Below, piece after piece: positions 45,189-54,310 of a stretch of 64,000 bases of DNA. The stretch's first letter is position 1. Each line of letters opens with the position of its first letter. The notes beneath the pieces are model-generated. The model was not told where the DNA came from. It was given only the letters and a program-made list of their open reading frames with translations, and did not search any database. Source of the stretch: Enterobacteriaceae bacterium (GTDB lineage Bacteria; Pseudomonadota; Gammaproteobacteria; Enterobacterales; Enterobacteriaceae); the NCBI GenBank assembly GCA_902363335.1, contig CABIZV010000002.1:310001-374000 (forward strand), read 5' to 3'. A program made the position numbers and the translations under genes.

Positions 45189-45815
45189 TTATTTAACCGT
45201 CCAGGCCTGTGAGAACTGGCGATTGCCGAACATTTCACACAGGCCGTTTATTTGCTTCAATCGCAGCACTTCGTCGGCATCCATCCCTAATTCCTGAGCC
45301 ATTTTCTCGTCGCTCCAGCCGAGCTGGCTCAGCTCACGCACAATATCGGACATCGCGCTTATCTGATGACGCCCACGGGCACGGTTATGACGAATGGTGG
45401 CGGCCATGCGTGCTGACAGTGAATTTTCCTGATGCTCCAGTTGGGTGACCGGCAAATAGCCATGAAAGCGTTTTTTCAATGTGGCTTTTGATTGTGAGAG
45501 CAGGTGGCGATGAAAACCATCGACAATCTCAAAGCGGTGATCTTGCTTTTCAATCACCACAATCGGCTGGGTAAAACCGTCGGCCTCTAGCGATTTGGTT
45601 AGCAGTCGTTTTTCCTGTGGAGCCATATTGTTGGGGTTATAGTCGTTAGGAGACACCTGCTCCTCTTTTACCCACAGTACGCAGTCGATAGGCTGATCGT
45701 TAAACGGACTCTCTTTATGGAGTGCCTGGCGGAATTGATTAAGCGCCTCAATTTTTTCATCAAATGACAGAGCTTGCAGATAATCATGCATTTCAGCTAT
45801 TAATCGTTGTCGCAT
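45189..45815 (-). CDS. ybdM: ParB/Srx-fold protein YbdM (IbrB-like)
   Basis: 208 residues from the ATG at 45815, which has GGGGA a few bases upstream; a farther ATG at 45827 lacks one. The ParB-like region runs YNPNNMAPQEKRLLTKSLEADGFTQPIVVIEK (about 58-89; box I/ II features), VDGFHRHLL and SLSARMAATIRHNRARG, followed by a C-terminal helix-turn-helix-like part (SDEKMAQELGMDADEVLRLKQI). It is the partner of ybdN, overlapping it by 16 bases. IbrB homologues act with IbrA in regulation in pathogenic E. coli; biochemical function is unknown. Confidence 0.9.
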   Translation of the reverse strand: MRQRLIAEMHDYLQALSFDEKIEALNQFRQALHKESPFNDQPIDCVLWVKEEQVSPNDYNPNNMAPQEKRLLTKSLEADGFTQPIVVIEKQDHRFEIVDGFHRHLLSQSKATLKKRFHGYLPVTQLEHQENSLSARMAATIRHNRARGRHQISAMSDIVRELSQLGWSDEKMAQELGMDADEVLRLKQINGLCEMFGNRQFSQAWTVK

Positions 45816-47023
45816 AAAATTCCCCATTGCTGGCGCTTTTGTTCCATGCGCGAGCGGTAACGCTGATAGTGACTGGATTTGGTCGGGCTAAAGGAAAGCA
45901 TTCGACACCAATAATCGTTGTTTAATAAAACCTTGCAAATACGCCGCCATGACGGAATATCTTTGGCACCCAGATCTTTTTCCTGACTATCGGGAATATC
46001 TTCCCAGCCTTGCTTTTGATACCAATGCAAATAGACGGCAATTTTGTTGCGGTAATGGTCTGCCGTCGTTTCTGGCATGCTTTGCAGTAGGAAGTGCGCA
46101 TACCCGCGCCAGCTATAATGCTGTGGTTTCTCTATTTTTCGATGCCCGTAGAACTGATTATCCTGGCCGGCATAAATACCGCCGCTGTGGACGCCGCTCA
46201 CCCGCTGGCACATATCCGCACAGCGCTCGGGCTCCAGAACATGATACAGCCATAATCCCTGACGCTGTTCTGGGCCAAATGGTTCACAGATGCGCATATA
46301 GCGCAGGGGAACGCCCGCCTGATACATCAGGTTGTAAAGGGGATTATAGGGTTTGCCGCTTTTGGCAAACCAGGTCCAGATATCGGCGGTTTTCCAGTCG
46401 TAGATAGGGTAAATATACCAGGCATGATTGCCGGGGGCGATGGTGGTCCAGGGTTTATCATCGGCGAAGCGATGCTTGGTTTGAGAGGCAATCGTTAAAA
46501 AACGATTATAGGATTCGTCGGCCCGGATCCCAATCATAACGGCGGCTGGGCGCTGTTGCGAAAACCATTCGGCAAACTTTTGCACAAAAGTTTCGAAGCT
46601 GATGCCCGGCTGGTAGAAGGGGAAGTAAGCGGGATCGGTAATGGCGTCTTTCGGCGGTTGCCGTACCCATTTTACACCCGGTTCCCAGCATTGCCATTCC
46701 GGATTAAATTGGGTGAGAGAGTTTTGCGTGGTTAAGGGCAAAGCAACCCAATAAAACTCATCAATGATATCGTGATACTCAATACGTAACTTTTCGCAGT
46801 GATTAATGGTATACGAAAATTGTGCTTCCCAGTCGATAAACAGCACACATATTTTTTTACCCATTGAACGCGCTATTTCAGCGGTTAAATGCAGCATCAC
46901 CGTGGAGTCTTTGCCTCCGGAAAATGAAACACATACGCGTGGAAAATTCTCCAAAGTCCAAATGATACGTTCCCGGCTCGCCTCAAGTACGGAAAGAGAC
47001 AAGGGGATTTTTTTTATTGACAT
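45800..47023 (-). CDS. ybdN: PAPS-reductase-like PP-loop protein YbdN (IbrA-like)
   Basis: 407 residues. An N-terminal PP-loop ATP pyrophosphatase domain has SFSGGKDSTVML (about 33-44), followed by a second domain with conserved WRGYAHFLLQSMPETTADHYR (DUF3440) and several cysteines near CADMCQRVSG. Such enzymes use ATP to activate a substrate for sulfur or nucleotide transfer; DndC in DNA phosphorothioation belongs to the same superfamily. Its pairing with a ParB/Srx-like protein (ybdM) is conserved in enterics. No defence genes surround it here. Confidence 0.9.
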   Translation of the reverse strand: MSIKKIPLSLSVLEASRERIIWTLENFPRVCVSFSGGKDSTVMLHLTAEIARSMGKKICVLFIDWEAQFSYTINHCEKLRIEYHDIIDEFYWVALPLTTQNSLTQFNPEWQCWEPGVKWVRQPPKDAITDPAYFPFYQPGISFETFVQKFAEWFSQQRPAAVMIGIRADESYNRFLTIASQTKHRFADDKPWTTIAPGNHAWYIYPIYDWKTADIWTWFAKSGKPYNPLYNLMYQAGVPLRYMRICEPFGPEQRQGLWLYHVLEPERCADMCQRVSGVHSGGIYAGQDNQFYGHRKIEKPQHYSWRGYAHFLLQSMPETTADHYRNKIAVYLHWYQKQGWEDIPDSQEKDLGAKDIPSWRRICKVLLNNDYWCRMLSFSPTKSSHYQRYRSRMEQKRQQWGILCDND

Positions 47024-47152
47024 AAATCAGCCGTCCTTTATGGCGATAACGTCTGGCAGGAGGTTGATATAATACAATGTTTTGAGGTCTAATAAATAAA
47101 ATAATATATTATGAATTTTTATGTATTCATATTGATATATTGATGTGGTGAA

Positions 47153-48061
47153 TTAACGCGCTAGCGGACGTACATTTTTAATTATATCCGAGAATGATTT
47201 TGAACTTAGTGAAGAACGGCTGTAAATCATATAAAACATGAACTTTGGCAAGGGGATATCCGTTGATAACACTTTCAATCCTAACGTGTCTTTAAAAGTT
47301 CTGAATAGAGGTTCTGGAATAACTCCAACTAAATCACTATGGTGGATAATATTCAATATACTCATTAATGATGAAGAGCGATAAGCAACATCTCTGTCTT
47401 TATAATACGAGTTTTCATAAATAGATTGAACATGCTTAATCTGTTCTTCCCGCGCCTGGAATACAGCAAAACGTTCTTTTAACAGGTCTTCGTTTGTTAC
47501 TTTGTCAGCTAAGCGGGGATGATCTTTACGGCAGGTAAATATGACCGGACTTTCGCAAAAAGGAACGGAAACCAGCGAGCGGTTATTACATTGCTCCAGG
47601 CTAAATACGACGTCGGCTTTGCGATAGTTCAGAATGTCTTCGATCTCTTCTTTCACCGCGGCAGTGTCGTGGTAGATTATCTCCAGATGAGGAGTTTGCA
47701 GCAGATGATTCATAAACTCAGTCAATTGCGGCATCGCGTGGAACTGAGGCCCGTACATCACAAAACGCTTCCTCAGGTCTGAGGTTCCCATGATGTTGAT
47801 AGTTTCTTCAATGTTATTAAGATTTTTTTCAAGATGGCGATGCAGGTTAATGGCGGCAGTCGTCGGGGTGATGCCTTTACCTGAGCGAACAAAAAGAGGG
47901 TCATCAAGTTGGTTGCGTAAGCGCTGTAAGGATTGGCTCACTGCGGAAGGCGTAATAAATAATGTTTGTGCCGCCTGGCTAATGCTCAGATTTTGATAGA
48001 TGCATTCGAAAATGATCAGCAGGTTGAGGTCAAAACGTTTTAGATTATAGAGATTAGCCAT
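47153..48061 (-). CDS. ybdO: LysR-family regulator YbdO
   Basis: 302 residues from the ATG at 48061 (MANLYNLKRFDLNLL), the start equivalent to E. coli YbdO. The helix-turn-helix is LSISQAAQTLFITPSAVSQSLQRLR (about 25-49), followed by the substrate-binding domain, which is clearly more divergent from E. coli than the DNA-binding part. Targets are not evident from context; in E. coli its neighbour dsbG is absent here. It is a paralogue-like relative of ybeF at 60411. Confidence 0.85.
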   Translation of the reverse strand: MANLYNLKRFDLNLLIIFECIYQNLSISQAAQTLFITPSAVSQSLQRLRNQLDDPLFVRSGKGITPTTAAINLHRHLEKNLNNIEETINIMGTSDLRKRFVMYGPQFHAMPQLTEFMNHLLQTPHLEIIYHDTAAVKEEIEDILNYRKADVVFSLEQCNNRSLVSVPFCESPVIFTCRKDHPRLADKVTNEDLLKERFAVFQAREEQIKHVQSIYENSYYKDRDVAYRSSSLMSILNIIHHSDLVGVIPEPLFRTFKDTLGLKVLSTDIPLPKFMFYMIYSRSSLSSKSFSDIIKNVRPLAR

Positions 48062-48838
48062 CTGAGATCCTTTATTGTGTAAGCACGAAGCACACCGCCT
48101 TATCGGCGATGACGTTTTAAGAAACAATCCATGTGTTCGAAAAACTGAATTTAGTTTGAATTTTTACTAAAGATATAGCAATCGGTAGGCTTTATCCACT
48201 GTTTGTTAAGGAGATTTCATATCGAACAAGTTTATAATATCAGCTGAGATAGGGGTATTTATATATGTGCAGCTCTAAAATGAATATTATTCATATAATA
48301 ATTATTTGAATCAAAGTGTGATTATTGTGAGTAAAAATATTGTGCATTGATTCATACTCTTCACACGATAACCTGTGTTAATGCTTTCCGTTGCGCGTTC
48401 GTACGTTTCCCATGACGAAAGTTCGTTGACAGTAGTGCAGGTAAAGAACGTTGAAACATAGAAAAATTCTGTAAAATCATTGGTTAAAGGCCTATCAGTG
48501 ATATAGCCTATCACAATAATAGGCAGCTCCGAGGGCCAGTCAGTTGTCCTTTAAAAGACGACATGATGTTATCAAAAGGCGGGTGCCCATCACTCTACGT
48601 GAGCTCAGACGCCAGAGAGTATCAACGGTCAGGTCCCTGGTTCACGGCGGTGATGCTCATATTATCGCCAGTTTACGATAGTGATTGAGCTATTTGTGCC
48701 TGTCTTATTCATAGGTTCACAAAGTTGTCCTGTCGCGGTTGTTAGGTAACGCTGATTGATTTGATAATGTAAACGCATTGGTCGAATCGGAAAAAGTTCG
48801 TTAACTTAGACCTCAACAAAAACACGGAGGAAGTATAG
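48062..48838. other. 777-bp intergenic region, site of missing dsbG
   Basis: The AT-rich left half carries the ybdO promoter region. The right half, upstream of ahpC, has ATAG and CTAT tetrads near 48678-48714 that resemble parts of an OxyR site but do not fit its spacing. E. coli has dsbG here. Neither strand shows a DsbG-like frame, and the frames of 40-67 codons lack ribosome sites. No terminator or tRNA seen. Confidence 0.7.
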
Positions 48839-49402
48839 ATGTCCTTAATTAATACCAAAATCAAACCTTTCAAAAACCAGGCGTTCAAAAACGGTGAGTT
48901 CATCGAAGTAACCGAGAAAGATACCGAAGGTCGCTGGAGCGTCTTCTTCTTCTACCCGGCTGACTTCACCTTCGTATGCCCAACCGAACTGGGCGACGTG
49001 GCAGACCATTACGAAGAACTGCAGAAGCTGGGCGTAGACGTGTACTCTGTTTCTACCGATACCCACTTCACCCACAAAGCATGGCACGGTAGCTCTGACA
49101 CCATCGCTAAAATCAAATATGCGATGATCGGCGACCCGACTGGTGCCCTGACCCGTAACTTTGAAAACATGCGTGAAGATGAAGGTCTGGCTGACCGCGC
49201 AACCTTCGTTGTTGACCCACAGGGTATCATTCAGGCAATCGAAGTGACCGCTGAAGGTATCGGCCGTGATGCGTCTGACCTGCTGCGTAAAATCAAAGCG
49301 GCTCAGTACGTAGCTTCCCACCCAGGCGAAGTTTGCCCGGCTAAATGGAAAGAAGGTGAAGCGACTCTGGCTCCATCTCTGGACCTGGTTGGTAAGATCT
49401 AA
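48839..49402 (+). CDS. ahpC: Alkyl hydroperoxide reductase peroxiredoxin AhpC
   Basis: 187 residues, same as E. coli. A 2-Cys peroxiredoxin with peroxidatic Cys in TFVCPTE (residue 47) and resolving Cys in GEVCPAKW (residue 166). It reduces H2O2 and organic peroxides using electrons from AhpF. Strong GGAGG site. Its codon use is markedly biased to highly expressed codons (CTG, GGT, AAA, ACC). OxyR control is expected but not provable from the upstream sequence. Confidence 0.98.
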   Translation: MSLINTKIKPFKNQAFKNGEFIEVTEKDTEGRWSVFFFYPADFTFVCPTELGDVADHYEELQKLGVDVYSVSTDTHFTHKAWHGSSDTIAKIKYAMIGDPTGALTRNFENMREDEGLADRATFVVDPQGIIQAIEVTAEGIGRDASDLLRKIKAAQYVASHPGEVCPAKWKEGEATLAPSLDLVGKI

Positions 49403-49591
49403 ATTTCCGTCGTCTTTCGCACCACAGCGGCGTTGGCGTCGCGTGTTCACCCCGGTCACTTAATTGTGTAAGCTCCCGGGGATTCACCTGCTAGCCGCCT
49501 TGCTGTGATGCGAAATACTTAGGAAATCACCCCTCTAAAATGGGTGCACCAGCTTGTAGACCGGATAAACGCAGTGCCATCTGGCATCCAA

Positions 49592-49617
49592 CAGGCGCAA
49601 CTCTGCGCCTGTTTCAT
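49592..49617 (+). terminator. Attenuator-like hairpin between ahpC and ahpF
   Basis: CAGGCGCA (49592-49599) pairs with TGCGCCTG (49604-49611) around ACTC and is followed by TTTCATT. It sits in the 290-bp ahpC-ahpF gap and could partly stop transcription, giving more ahpC than ahpF mRNA. The rest of the gap holds no gene. Confidence 0.6.
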
Positions 49618-49692
49618 TCCAGCATCATGATGCAAGTTGCATTGCCGACGAAATCGGCTTGCATGATGATGTTTTAAGCCCAGGAGATAAAA

Positions 49693-51258
49693 ATGCTCGA
49701 CACCAACATGAAAACCCAGCTCAAGGCCTACCTTGAGAAGCTGACCAAACCTGTTGAGCTGATTGCCACGCTGGATGACGGCGCAAAATCGGCAGAGATC
49801 AAGGAACTGTTGGCTGAAATCGCTGAACTGTCAGATAAAGTGACCTTCAAAGAAGACAATAGCCTGGCGGTGCGTAAGCCATCGTTCCTGATTACCAACC
49901 CAGGTTCCAACCAGGGGCCGCGCTTTGCAGGCTCGCCGCTGGGCCACGAATTTACCTCGCTGGTGCTGGCGCTGCTGTGGACCGGCGGCCATCCGTCAAA
50001 AGAAGCGCAGACTCTGCTGGAGCAGATCCGCGATCTCGACGGCGATTTTGAATTCGAAACCTACTATTCGCTTTCTTGCCATAACTGCCCGGACGTCGTG
50101 CAGGCGCTGAACCTGATGGCGGTGCTGAACCCGCGTATTAAGCATACCGCGATTGACGGTGGGGTTTATCAAAACGAAATCACCGAACGTAACGTGATGG
50201 GCGTTCCGGCGGTTTATCTGAACGGTCAGGAATTTGGTCAGGGTCGTATGACGCTGTCTGAGATCGTGGCGAAAGTGGATACCGGCGCGGAAAAACGCAC
50301 GGCGGAAGAACTGAATCAACGCGATGCCTATGACGTACTGATCGTCGGTTCCGGCCCGTCCGGTGCGGCGGCTGCGGTATATTCTGCGCGTAAAGGTATT
50401 CGTACTGGCTTGATGGGCGAACGCTTTGGCGGCCAGGTGCTGGACACGGTAGACATTGAAAACTACATCTCCGTACCGAAGACGGAAGGTCAGAAGCTGG
50501 CGGGGGCGTTAAAAGCCCACGTGAGCGAGTATAACGTTGATGTGATTGATTCCCAGAGCGCCTCGAAGCTGATTCCGGCTGCGGCAGAAGGGGGTTTGCA
50601 TCAGATTGAAACGGCTTCCGGCGCGGTACTGAAAGCCCGTAGCATCATTATTTCTACCGGTGCTAAATGGCGTAACATGAACGTGCCGGGCGAAGATCAG
50701 TATCGCACCAAAGGCGTGACCTACTGTCCACACTGCGACGGCCCGCTGTTCAAAGGCAAGCGCGTGGCGGTTATTGGCGGCGGTAACTCCGGCGTTGAAG
50801 CGGCAATCGATCTGGCTGGTGTGGTTGAACACGTGACGCTGCTGGAGTTTGCGCCGGAAATGAAAGCTGACCAGGTATTGCAGGATAAAGTCCGTAGCCT
50901 GAAAAATGTCGACATTATTCTCAATGCGCAAACCACGGAAGTGAAGGGTGACGGCAGTAAAGTCACCGGCTTGCAGTACCGCGATCGCGTTAGCGGCGAC
51001 GAGCATCATGTTGCGCTGGCGGGTATCTTTGTGCAGATTGGCCTGCTGCCGAACACTAACTGGCTGGAAGGTGCTATCGAGCGTAATCGCATGGGTGAAA
51101 TCATCATTGATGCAAAATGCGAAACTAACGTCAAAGGTGTGTTCGCCGCGGGTGACTGTACAACCGTGCCGTACAAACAGATTATTATCGCCGCAGGCGA
51201 GGGTGCTAAAGCGTCATTGAGCGCGTTTGATTATCTTATTCGCACCAAAACAGCATAA
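49693..51258 (+). CDS. ahpF: Alkyl hydroperoxide reductase flavoprotein AhpF
   Basis: 521 residues, as in E. coli. Two tandem N-terminal thioredoxin folds carry SCHNCPD (active Cys at about 129 and 132), then a thioredoxin-reductase-like part with FAD site VLIVGSGPSGAAAA (about 215-228), the CPHC redox pair (about 345-348), NAD(P)H site VIGGGNSGVEAA and C-terminal VFAAGDCTTVPYKQ. It passes electrons from NADH to AhpC. AGGAG site upstream; a strong terminator follows. Confidence 0.98.
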   Translation: MLDTNMKTQLKAYLEKLTKPVELIATLDDGAKSAEIKELLAEIAELSDKVTFKEDNSLAVRKPSFLITNPGSNQGPRFAGSPLGHEFTSLVLALLWTGGHPSKEAQTLLEQIRDLDGDFEFETYYSLSCHNCPDVVQALNLMAVLNPRIKHTAIDGGVYQNEITERNVMGVPAVYLNGQEFGQGRMTLSEIVAKVDTGAEKRTAEELNQRDAYDVLIVGSGPSGAAAAVYSARKGIRTGLMGERFGGQVLDTVDIENYISVPKTEGQKLAGALKAHVSEYNVDVIDSQSASKLIPAAAEGGLHQIETASGAVLKARSIIISTGAKWRNMNVPGEDQYRTKGVTYCPHCDGPLFKGKRVAVIGGGNSGVEAAIDLAGVVEHVTLLEFAPEMKADQVLQDKVRSLKNVDIILNAQTTEVKGDGSKVTGLQYRDRVSGDEHHVALAGIFVQIGLLPNTNWLEGAIERNRMGEIIIDAKCETNVKGVFAAGDCTTVPYKQIIIAAGEGAKASLSAFDYLIRTKTA

Positions 51259-51283
51259 AAAAGAAGACAATACCTGCAATGTC

Positions 51284-51311
51284 AAAGGCCACCGAAAGGT
51301 GGCCTTTTTTT
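51284..51311 (+). terminator. Terminator after ahpF
   Basis: AAAGGCCACC pairs with GGTGGCCTTT around a GAAA tetraloop, followed by seven T residues. It ends the ahpCF operon before convergent uspG. Confidence 0.93.
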
Positions 51312-51320
51312 GTCGCGATT

Positions 51321-51349
51321 GCCTGATGGCGCGCAGCTCTCAGGCCTAC
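51321..51349. repeat. Single REP-like palindrome between ahpF and uspG
   Basis: GCCTGATGGCGCGCAGCTCT followed by CAGGCCTAC is one CTGATGGCGC-type REP ending in the reverse of GTAG, 10 bases after the ahpF terminator and close to the uspG stop. Confidence 0.65.
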
Positions 51350-51361
51350 TTTGAGATGTGA

Positions 51362-51790
51362 CTAGCGCACGACCAATACCGGAATATGCGCATGGCGAAT
51401 CACGCTGGAAGCGTTCGACCCCAGCAGGTGCGTGGTGATAGAAGGATTACGTGAACCAATCACTACCATATCGGCGTTTAACTCCTCTGCAAGCTCATTG
51501 ACGGCGTCACGAACGCTGCCCAGACGCACATGCATCTTGATACGGGAAGGGTCGATACTGAAGTGACTGACCATGGTTTGCAGACGGGTTTCCGCTTCGT
51601 GCTGCAAGTGCTCCTCAAAGCGGCGCAGATCGCCGGCAAAGCGGCTCATGGTGTAGCTTGCGGACGCTGGCAGGACGTGCAGCAGATGGATAATCCCCTC
51701 TTGCTGAGCCATAAACTCTGCGTGACGAATGGCTTTGTCACTTAACTCCATCTCAAAAACATCAACTGGCATAATGATTGTTTTGTACAT
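51362..51790 (-). CDS. uspG: Universal stress protein UspG
   Basis: 142 residues. Usp fold with IIMPVDVFE (about 5-13) and the ATP-binding-type GSRNPSITTHLLGSNASSVIRHAHIPVLVV (about 111-141), the G-2x-G-9x-G(S/T)-like pattern. Cytoplasmic stress protein similar to E. coli UspG (UP12). In E. coli ybdR lies between uspG and rnk; it is absent here. Confidence 0.95.
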   Translation of the reverse strand: MYKTIIMPVDVFEMELSDKAIRHAEFMAQQEGIIHLLHVLPASASYTMSRFAGDLRRFEEHLQHEAETRLQTMVSHFSIDPSRIKMHVRLGSVRDAVNELAEELNADMVVIGSRNPSITTHLLGSNASSVIRHAHIPVLVVR

Positions 51791-51959
51791 AGGCTCCTCC
51801 TTGTCTGTGTATCACTATAAGAGCATATCATTCGTTTTAATTATGTCATTGAGTTCGCAAAATAGTGTTTGAGAGAGCGGAAGAGTTGTAAAGTTTCGTG
51901 AGGCGGGAGAGGGCAGAAAGAGGATGGCTGGCATCCCCTTAATCAGTCAGCTGCTGACG

Positions 51960-52370
51960 TTAGCGATTGAATTCGCCAGCGGCTTCCGGCTGGTAAAGTA
52001 GCTCGAGCACTTCCAGGTGGGTGGATGCGCCGCCCGGTAGCTCCCAATGGATGGTGCTGCCGGTACGCAGGCCCAGAAGCGCTGCACCTACGGGCGCCAT
52101 CACCGAAAGCTGGGTGGCGCTATCGGTCATATTGGCTGGGAAAACCAGCGTGCGTACGCGCTCTTCACCGGTGGTGAGGTCGCGGAATCTGACCTGGCTA
52201 TTCATACTCACCACATCATGCGGCATGGCCTCTGGGGCACACATTTGGGCACGATCCAGCTCGTCGTTTAGCGCATTCGCCACCGGTGAATTTGCGTAAG
52301 CAGGTTGCTCAAGCAGGCGGTCGATACGCTCGGCATCGAACTCATTAATAATGATGGCAGGTCTGGTCAT
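51960..52370 (-). CDS. rnk: Nucleoside diphosphate kinase regulator Rnk
   Basis: 136 residues, as in E. coli Rnk. An N-terminal coiled-coil-like part is followed by a GreA/GreB C-terminal FKBP-like domain with SVMAPVGAALLGLRTGSTIHWELP (about 94-117). It binds RNA polymerase in competition with Gre factors and was named for effects on nucleoside diphosphate kinase. Monocistronic; divergent from the hydrolase gene. Confidence 0.95.
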   Translation of the reverse strand: MTRPAIIINEFDAERIDRLLEQPAYANSPVANALNDELDRAQMCAPEAMPHDVVSMNSQVRFRDLTTGEERVRTLVFPANMTDSATQLSVMAPVGAALLGLRTGSTIHWELPGGASTHLEVLELLYQPEAAGEFNR

Positions 52371-52604
52371 TATTTACTCCATGTCATTTCTATTATCCAA
52401 AAGAAAACCCTCACCGCCAGCGGCAAGGGTTCATCTCATCCCATCATACTGATCCCGGCGTCAGGTTTGAAGTGATGTAACGCACATTCAGAGGCGGTGA
52501 AGCATCTATTGTGTGAATTTTATGCGAAAGACATCACGCCTCGTAATTATGGATTATCCTTTTTAAGCTGCATCTGGCAGCGTCACCCCGGTACAGGAGA
52601 GCGT

Positions 52605-53435
52605 ATGAGCGGTTTCGATAAACTGACCCTGAAAGATGGTAGTTATCTCTGGTTCAAAGATTGGGGCAGCGGGCAACCTATTGTGTTCAGTCACGGCTGG
52701 CCGCTGACGTCGGATGCCTTTGAAGATCAGATGCTGTATCTGGGTTCGAAAGGGTATCGCGTTATCGCCCACGATAGGCGAGGACACGGACGCTCGGCAC
52801 AGCCGTGGGATGGGCACAATATGGATCAGTATGCCGACGATCTGGCTGAACTGACGGCGCATCTGAACTTAAAAGAGGCGATTCACGTTGGCCATTCCAC
52901 CGGTGGTGGCGAAGTGGCGCGCTATATTGGCCGTCACGGCACCGAACGGGTGGCAAAAGCGGTGCTGATAGGCGCGGTCACGCCAATCATGATAAAAACG
53001 GATTTTAACCCGAACGGCGTGCCGATTGAGGTCTTTGACGGTATCCGTGACGGGGTGATTAACGATCGCGGTGCGTTTTTCTACGAACTGTCGGCGGCGT
53101 TTTACGGTTATAACCGTGATGGTGCTAAGGAGTCAAAAGCGGTACGAGAAGGCTTTACAGAGCAGGGATTACAGGGTTCGATTAAGGCGCTCTACGACTG
53201 TATTAAAGCATTCTCTGAAACTGACTTGCGGGAAGACCTGCGTAAAATGACCATTCCGACGCTGGTTATTCACGGCGATGACGATCAGATTGTGCCGTTT
53301 GAAACCTGCGGTAAGGTGGCGGCAGAGATCCTGCCGGACGCTGAGTTGAAGGTTTACCACGGCGGTTCACACGGGATTTGCACTACCCATAAACATCAGA
53401 TTAACGCCGATTTGCTGGAGTTTATTCAGAAATAA
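52605..53435 (+). CDS. Alpha/beta hydrolase, non-heme haloperoxidase type
   Basis: 276 residues from the ATG at 52605 (MSGFDKLTLKDG), preceded by AGGAGAG; the frame upstream to 52497 has no ribosome site. Family core: SHGWPLTSDAFEDQM (about 30-44), oxyanion and RRGHGRS (about 60-66), nucleophile GHSTGGGEVARY (Ser near 93), acid in HGDDDQIVP (about 221-229) and His in HGGSHGI. Members act as esterases or perhydrolases; halogenation in vitro is incidental. Not at this position in E. coli K-12, so it is an accessory gene in the rnk-rna gap. Confidence 0.88.
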   Translation: MSGFDKLTLKDGSYLWFKDWGSGQPIVFSHGWPLTSDAFEDQMLYLGSKGYRVIAHDRRGHGRSAQPWDGHNMDQYADDLAELTAHLNLKEAIHVGHSTGGGEVARYIGRHGTERVAKAVLIGAVTPIMIKTDFNPNGVPIEVFDGIRDGVINDRGAFFYELSAAFYGYNRDGAKESKAVREGFTEQGLQGSIKALYDCIKAFSETDLREDLRKMTIPTLVIHGDDDQIVPFETCGKVAAEILPDAELKVYHGGSHGICTTHKHQINADLLEFIQK

Positions 53436-53441
53436 TTAGCC

Positions 53442-53466
53442 CAGCCCCCGCCAAACGCGGGGGCTG
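53442..53466. terminator. Shared hairpin between the hydrolase and rna genes
   Basis: CAGCCCCCGC pairs perfectly with GCGGGGGCTG around CAAAC, between two convergent stop codons. T runs are weak, so termination may be only partly intrinsic. Confidence 0.7.
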
Positions 53467-53469
53467 AGA

Positions 53470-54270
53470 TCAGTAGCCGATTTTATCCAGTACGAACTGT
53501 TTACCGCAGTTACCCGGATGGGGCTGGGGTAGCAGCGAGCTCGCCGAAAGCGGTGCGTTAATGCTCGATGCCTTAATGGCTATCTGCATTTCAGTTAAAT
53601 AGGCGGGATTGCCGTTGCAGGTCAGCTTAACCGCTTTGACGTTATCTTTGCCAAAGGCGCTGGCGACGGCGTTATCAAAGCTTACGCGGGTGACGGTCTT
53701 GCCATAATTTTCGGCGAGGAAGTGTCCCAGCGCACTCTGTTTTATCTCGCTATTAAGGCGCACCATCGTGCCGAAATAGTCATCGGGATCGAAACCAAAG
53801 CAGACGCCATGTTTTGCGTATTCGTAGCGTTCAAGGCAGGTATTTCCACCGCTGCCGGGCATGACCTGGTTGAGTTTATTGGCAATTTCCAATGATAACC
53901 CGGTCTCTTGCGCCGCGCATTTTCGGCTGGCCCTGGCTTCGGGCATATTCGGAATAGGGCGGGTCGCGCAGCCAAAACGCATCCAGCGATTGTTATCCAC
54001 GCCGCGAGAGGCGATGGAGGCCGGCAGGCTTGGCCATAAACCGTGAACGGTTAAATAATCGGCCTTATTGCTCGCTTCCGTTTGTCGATGACACTCTAGC
54101 GGCTCCTTGCGATTACGGTCGTGCAGACTTTGGCAAAAACCCGTTTGCCATGAGAGTGCCAGCACATAACGGTCGAAGTCACCATATTGTGTCGGTGCAA
54201 GCGGGGCGGCATGAAGGCTACCGGCACACAGTAGCAGCGCGCATCCTGACACAATATTCTTCCTGAGCAT
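53470..54270 (-). CDS. rna: Ribonuclease I (T2 family)
   Basis: 266 residues with a signal peptide (MLRKNIVSGCALLLCAGSLHA). T2-family catalytic boxes: LTVHGLWPS (about 73-81) and EYAKHGVC (about 149-156), with His in each and Glu/Lys in the second. Periplasmic RNase that cuts RNA between any bases through 2',3'-cyclic products. Several cysteines form disulfides. Close in length to E. coli (268). Confidence 0.95.
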   Translation of the reverse strand: MLRKNIVSGCALLLCAGSLHAAPLAPTQYGDFDRYVLALSWQTGFCQSLHDRNRKEPLECHRQTEASNKADYLTVHGLWPSLPASIASRGVDNNRWMRFGCATRPIPNMPEARASRKCAAQETGLSLEIANKLNQVMPGSGGNTCLERYEYAKHGVCFGFDPDDYFGTMVRLNSEIKQSALGHFLAENYGKTVTRVSFDNAVASAFGKDNVKAVKLTCNGNPAYLTEMQIAIKASSINAPLSASSLLPQPHPGNCGKQFVLDKIGY

Positions 54271-54310
54271 TTTCCTGACTCCACGTTTTTATTGGCAATA
54301 TTCCTCAATC

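Noticed and set aside
48311..48514. 67-codon frame in the ybdO-ahpC gap
   Set aside because: No ribosome site, no similarity to DsbG or any family I know, AT-rich composition; treated as non-coding.
48563..48685. 40-codon frame on the plus strand upstream of ahpC
   Set aside because: No ribosome site and no membrane or domain signature, so support is too weak.
48678..48714. OxyR site upstream of ahpC
   Set aside because: ATAG and CTAT tetrads are present, but order and spacing do not follow the four-element OxyR pattern.
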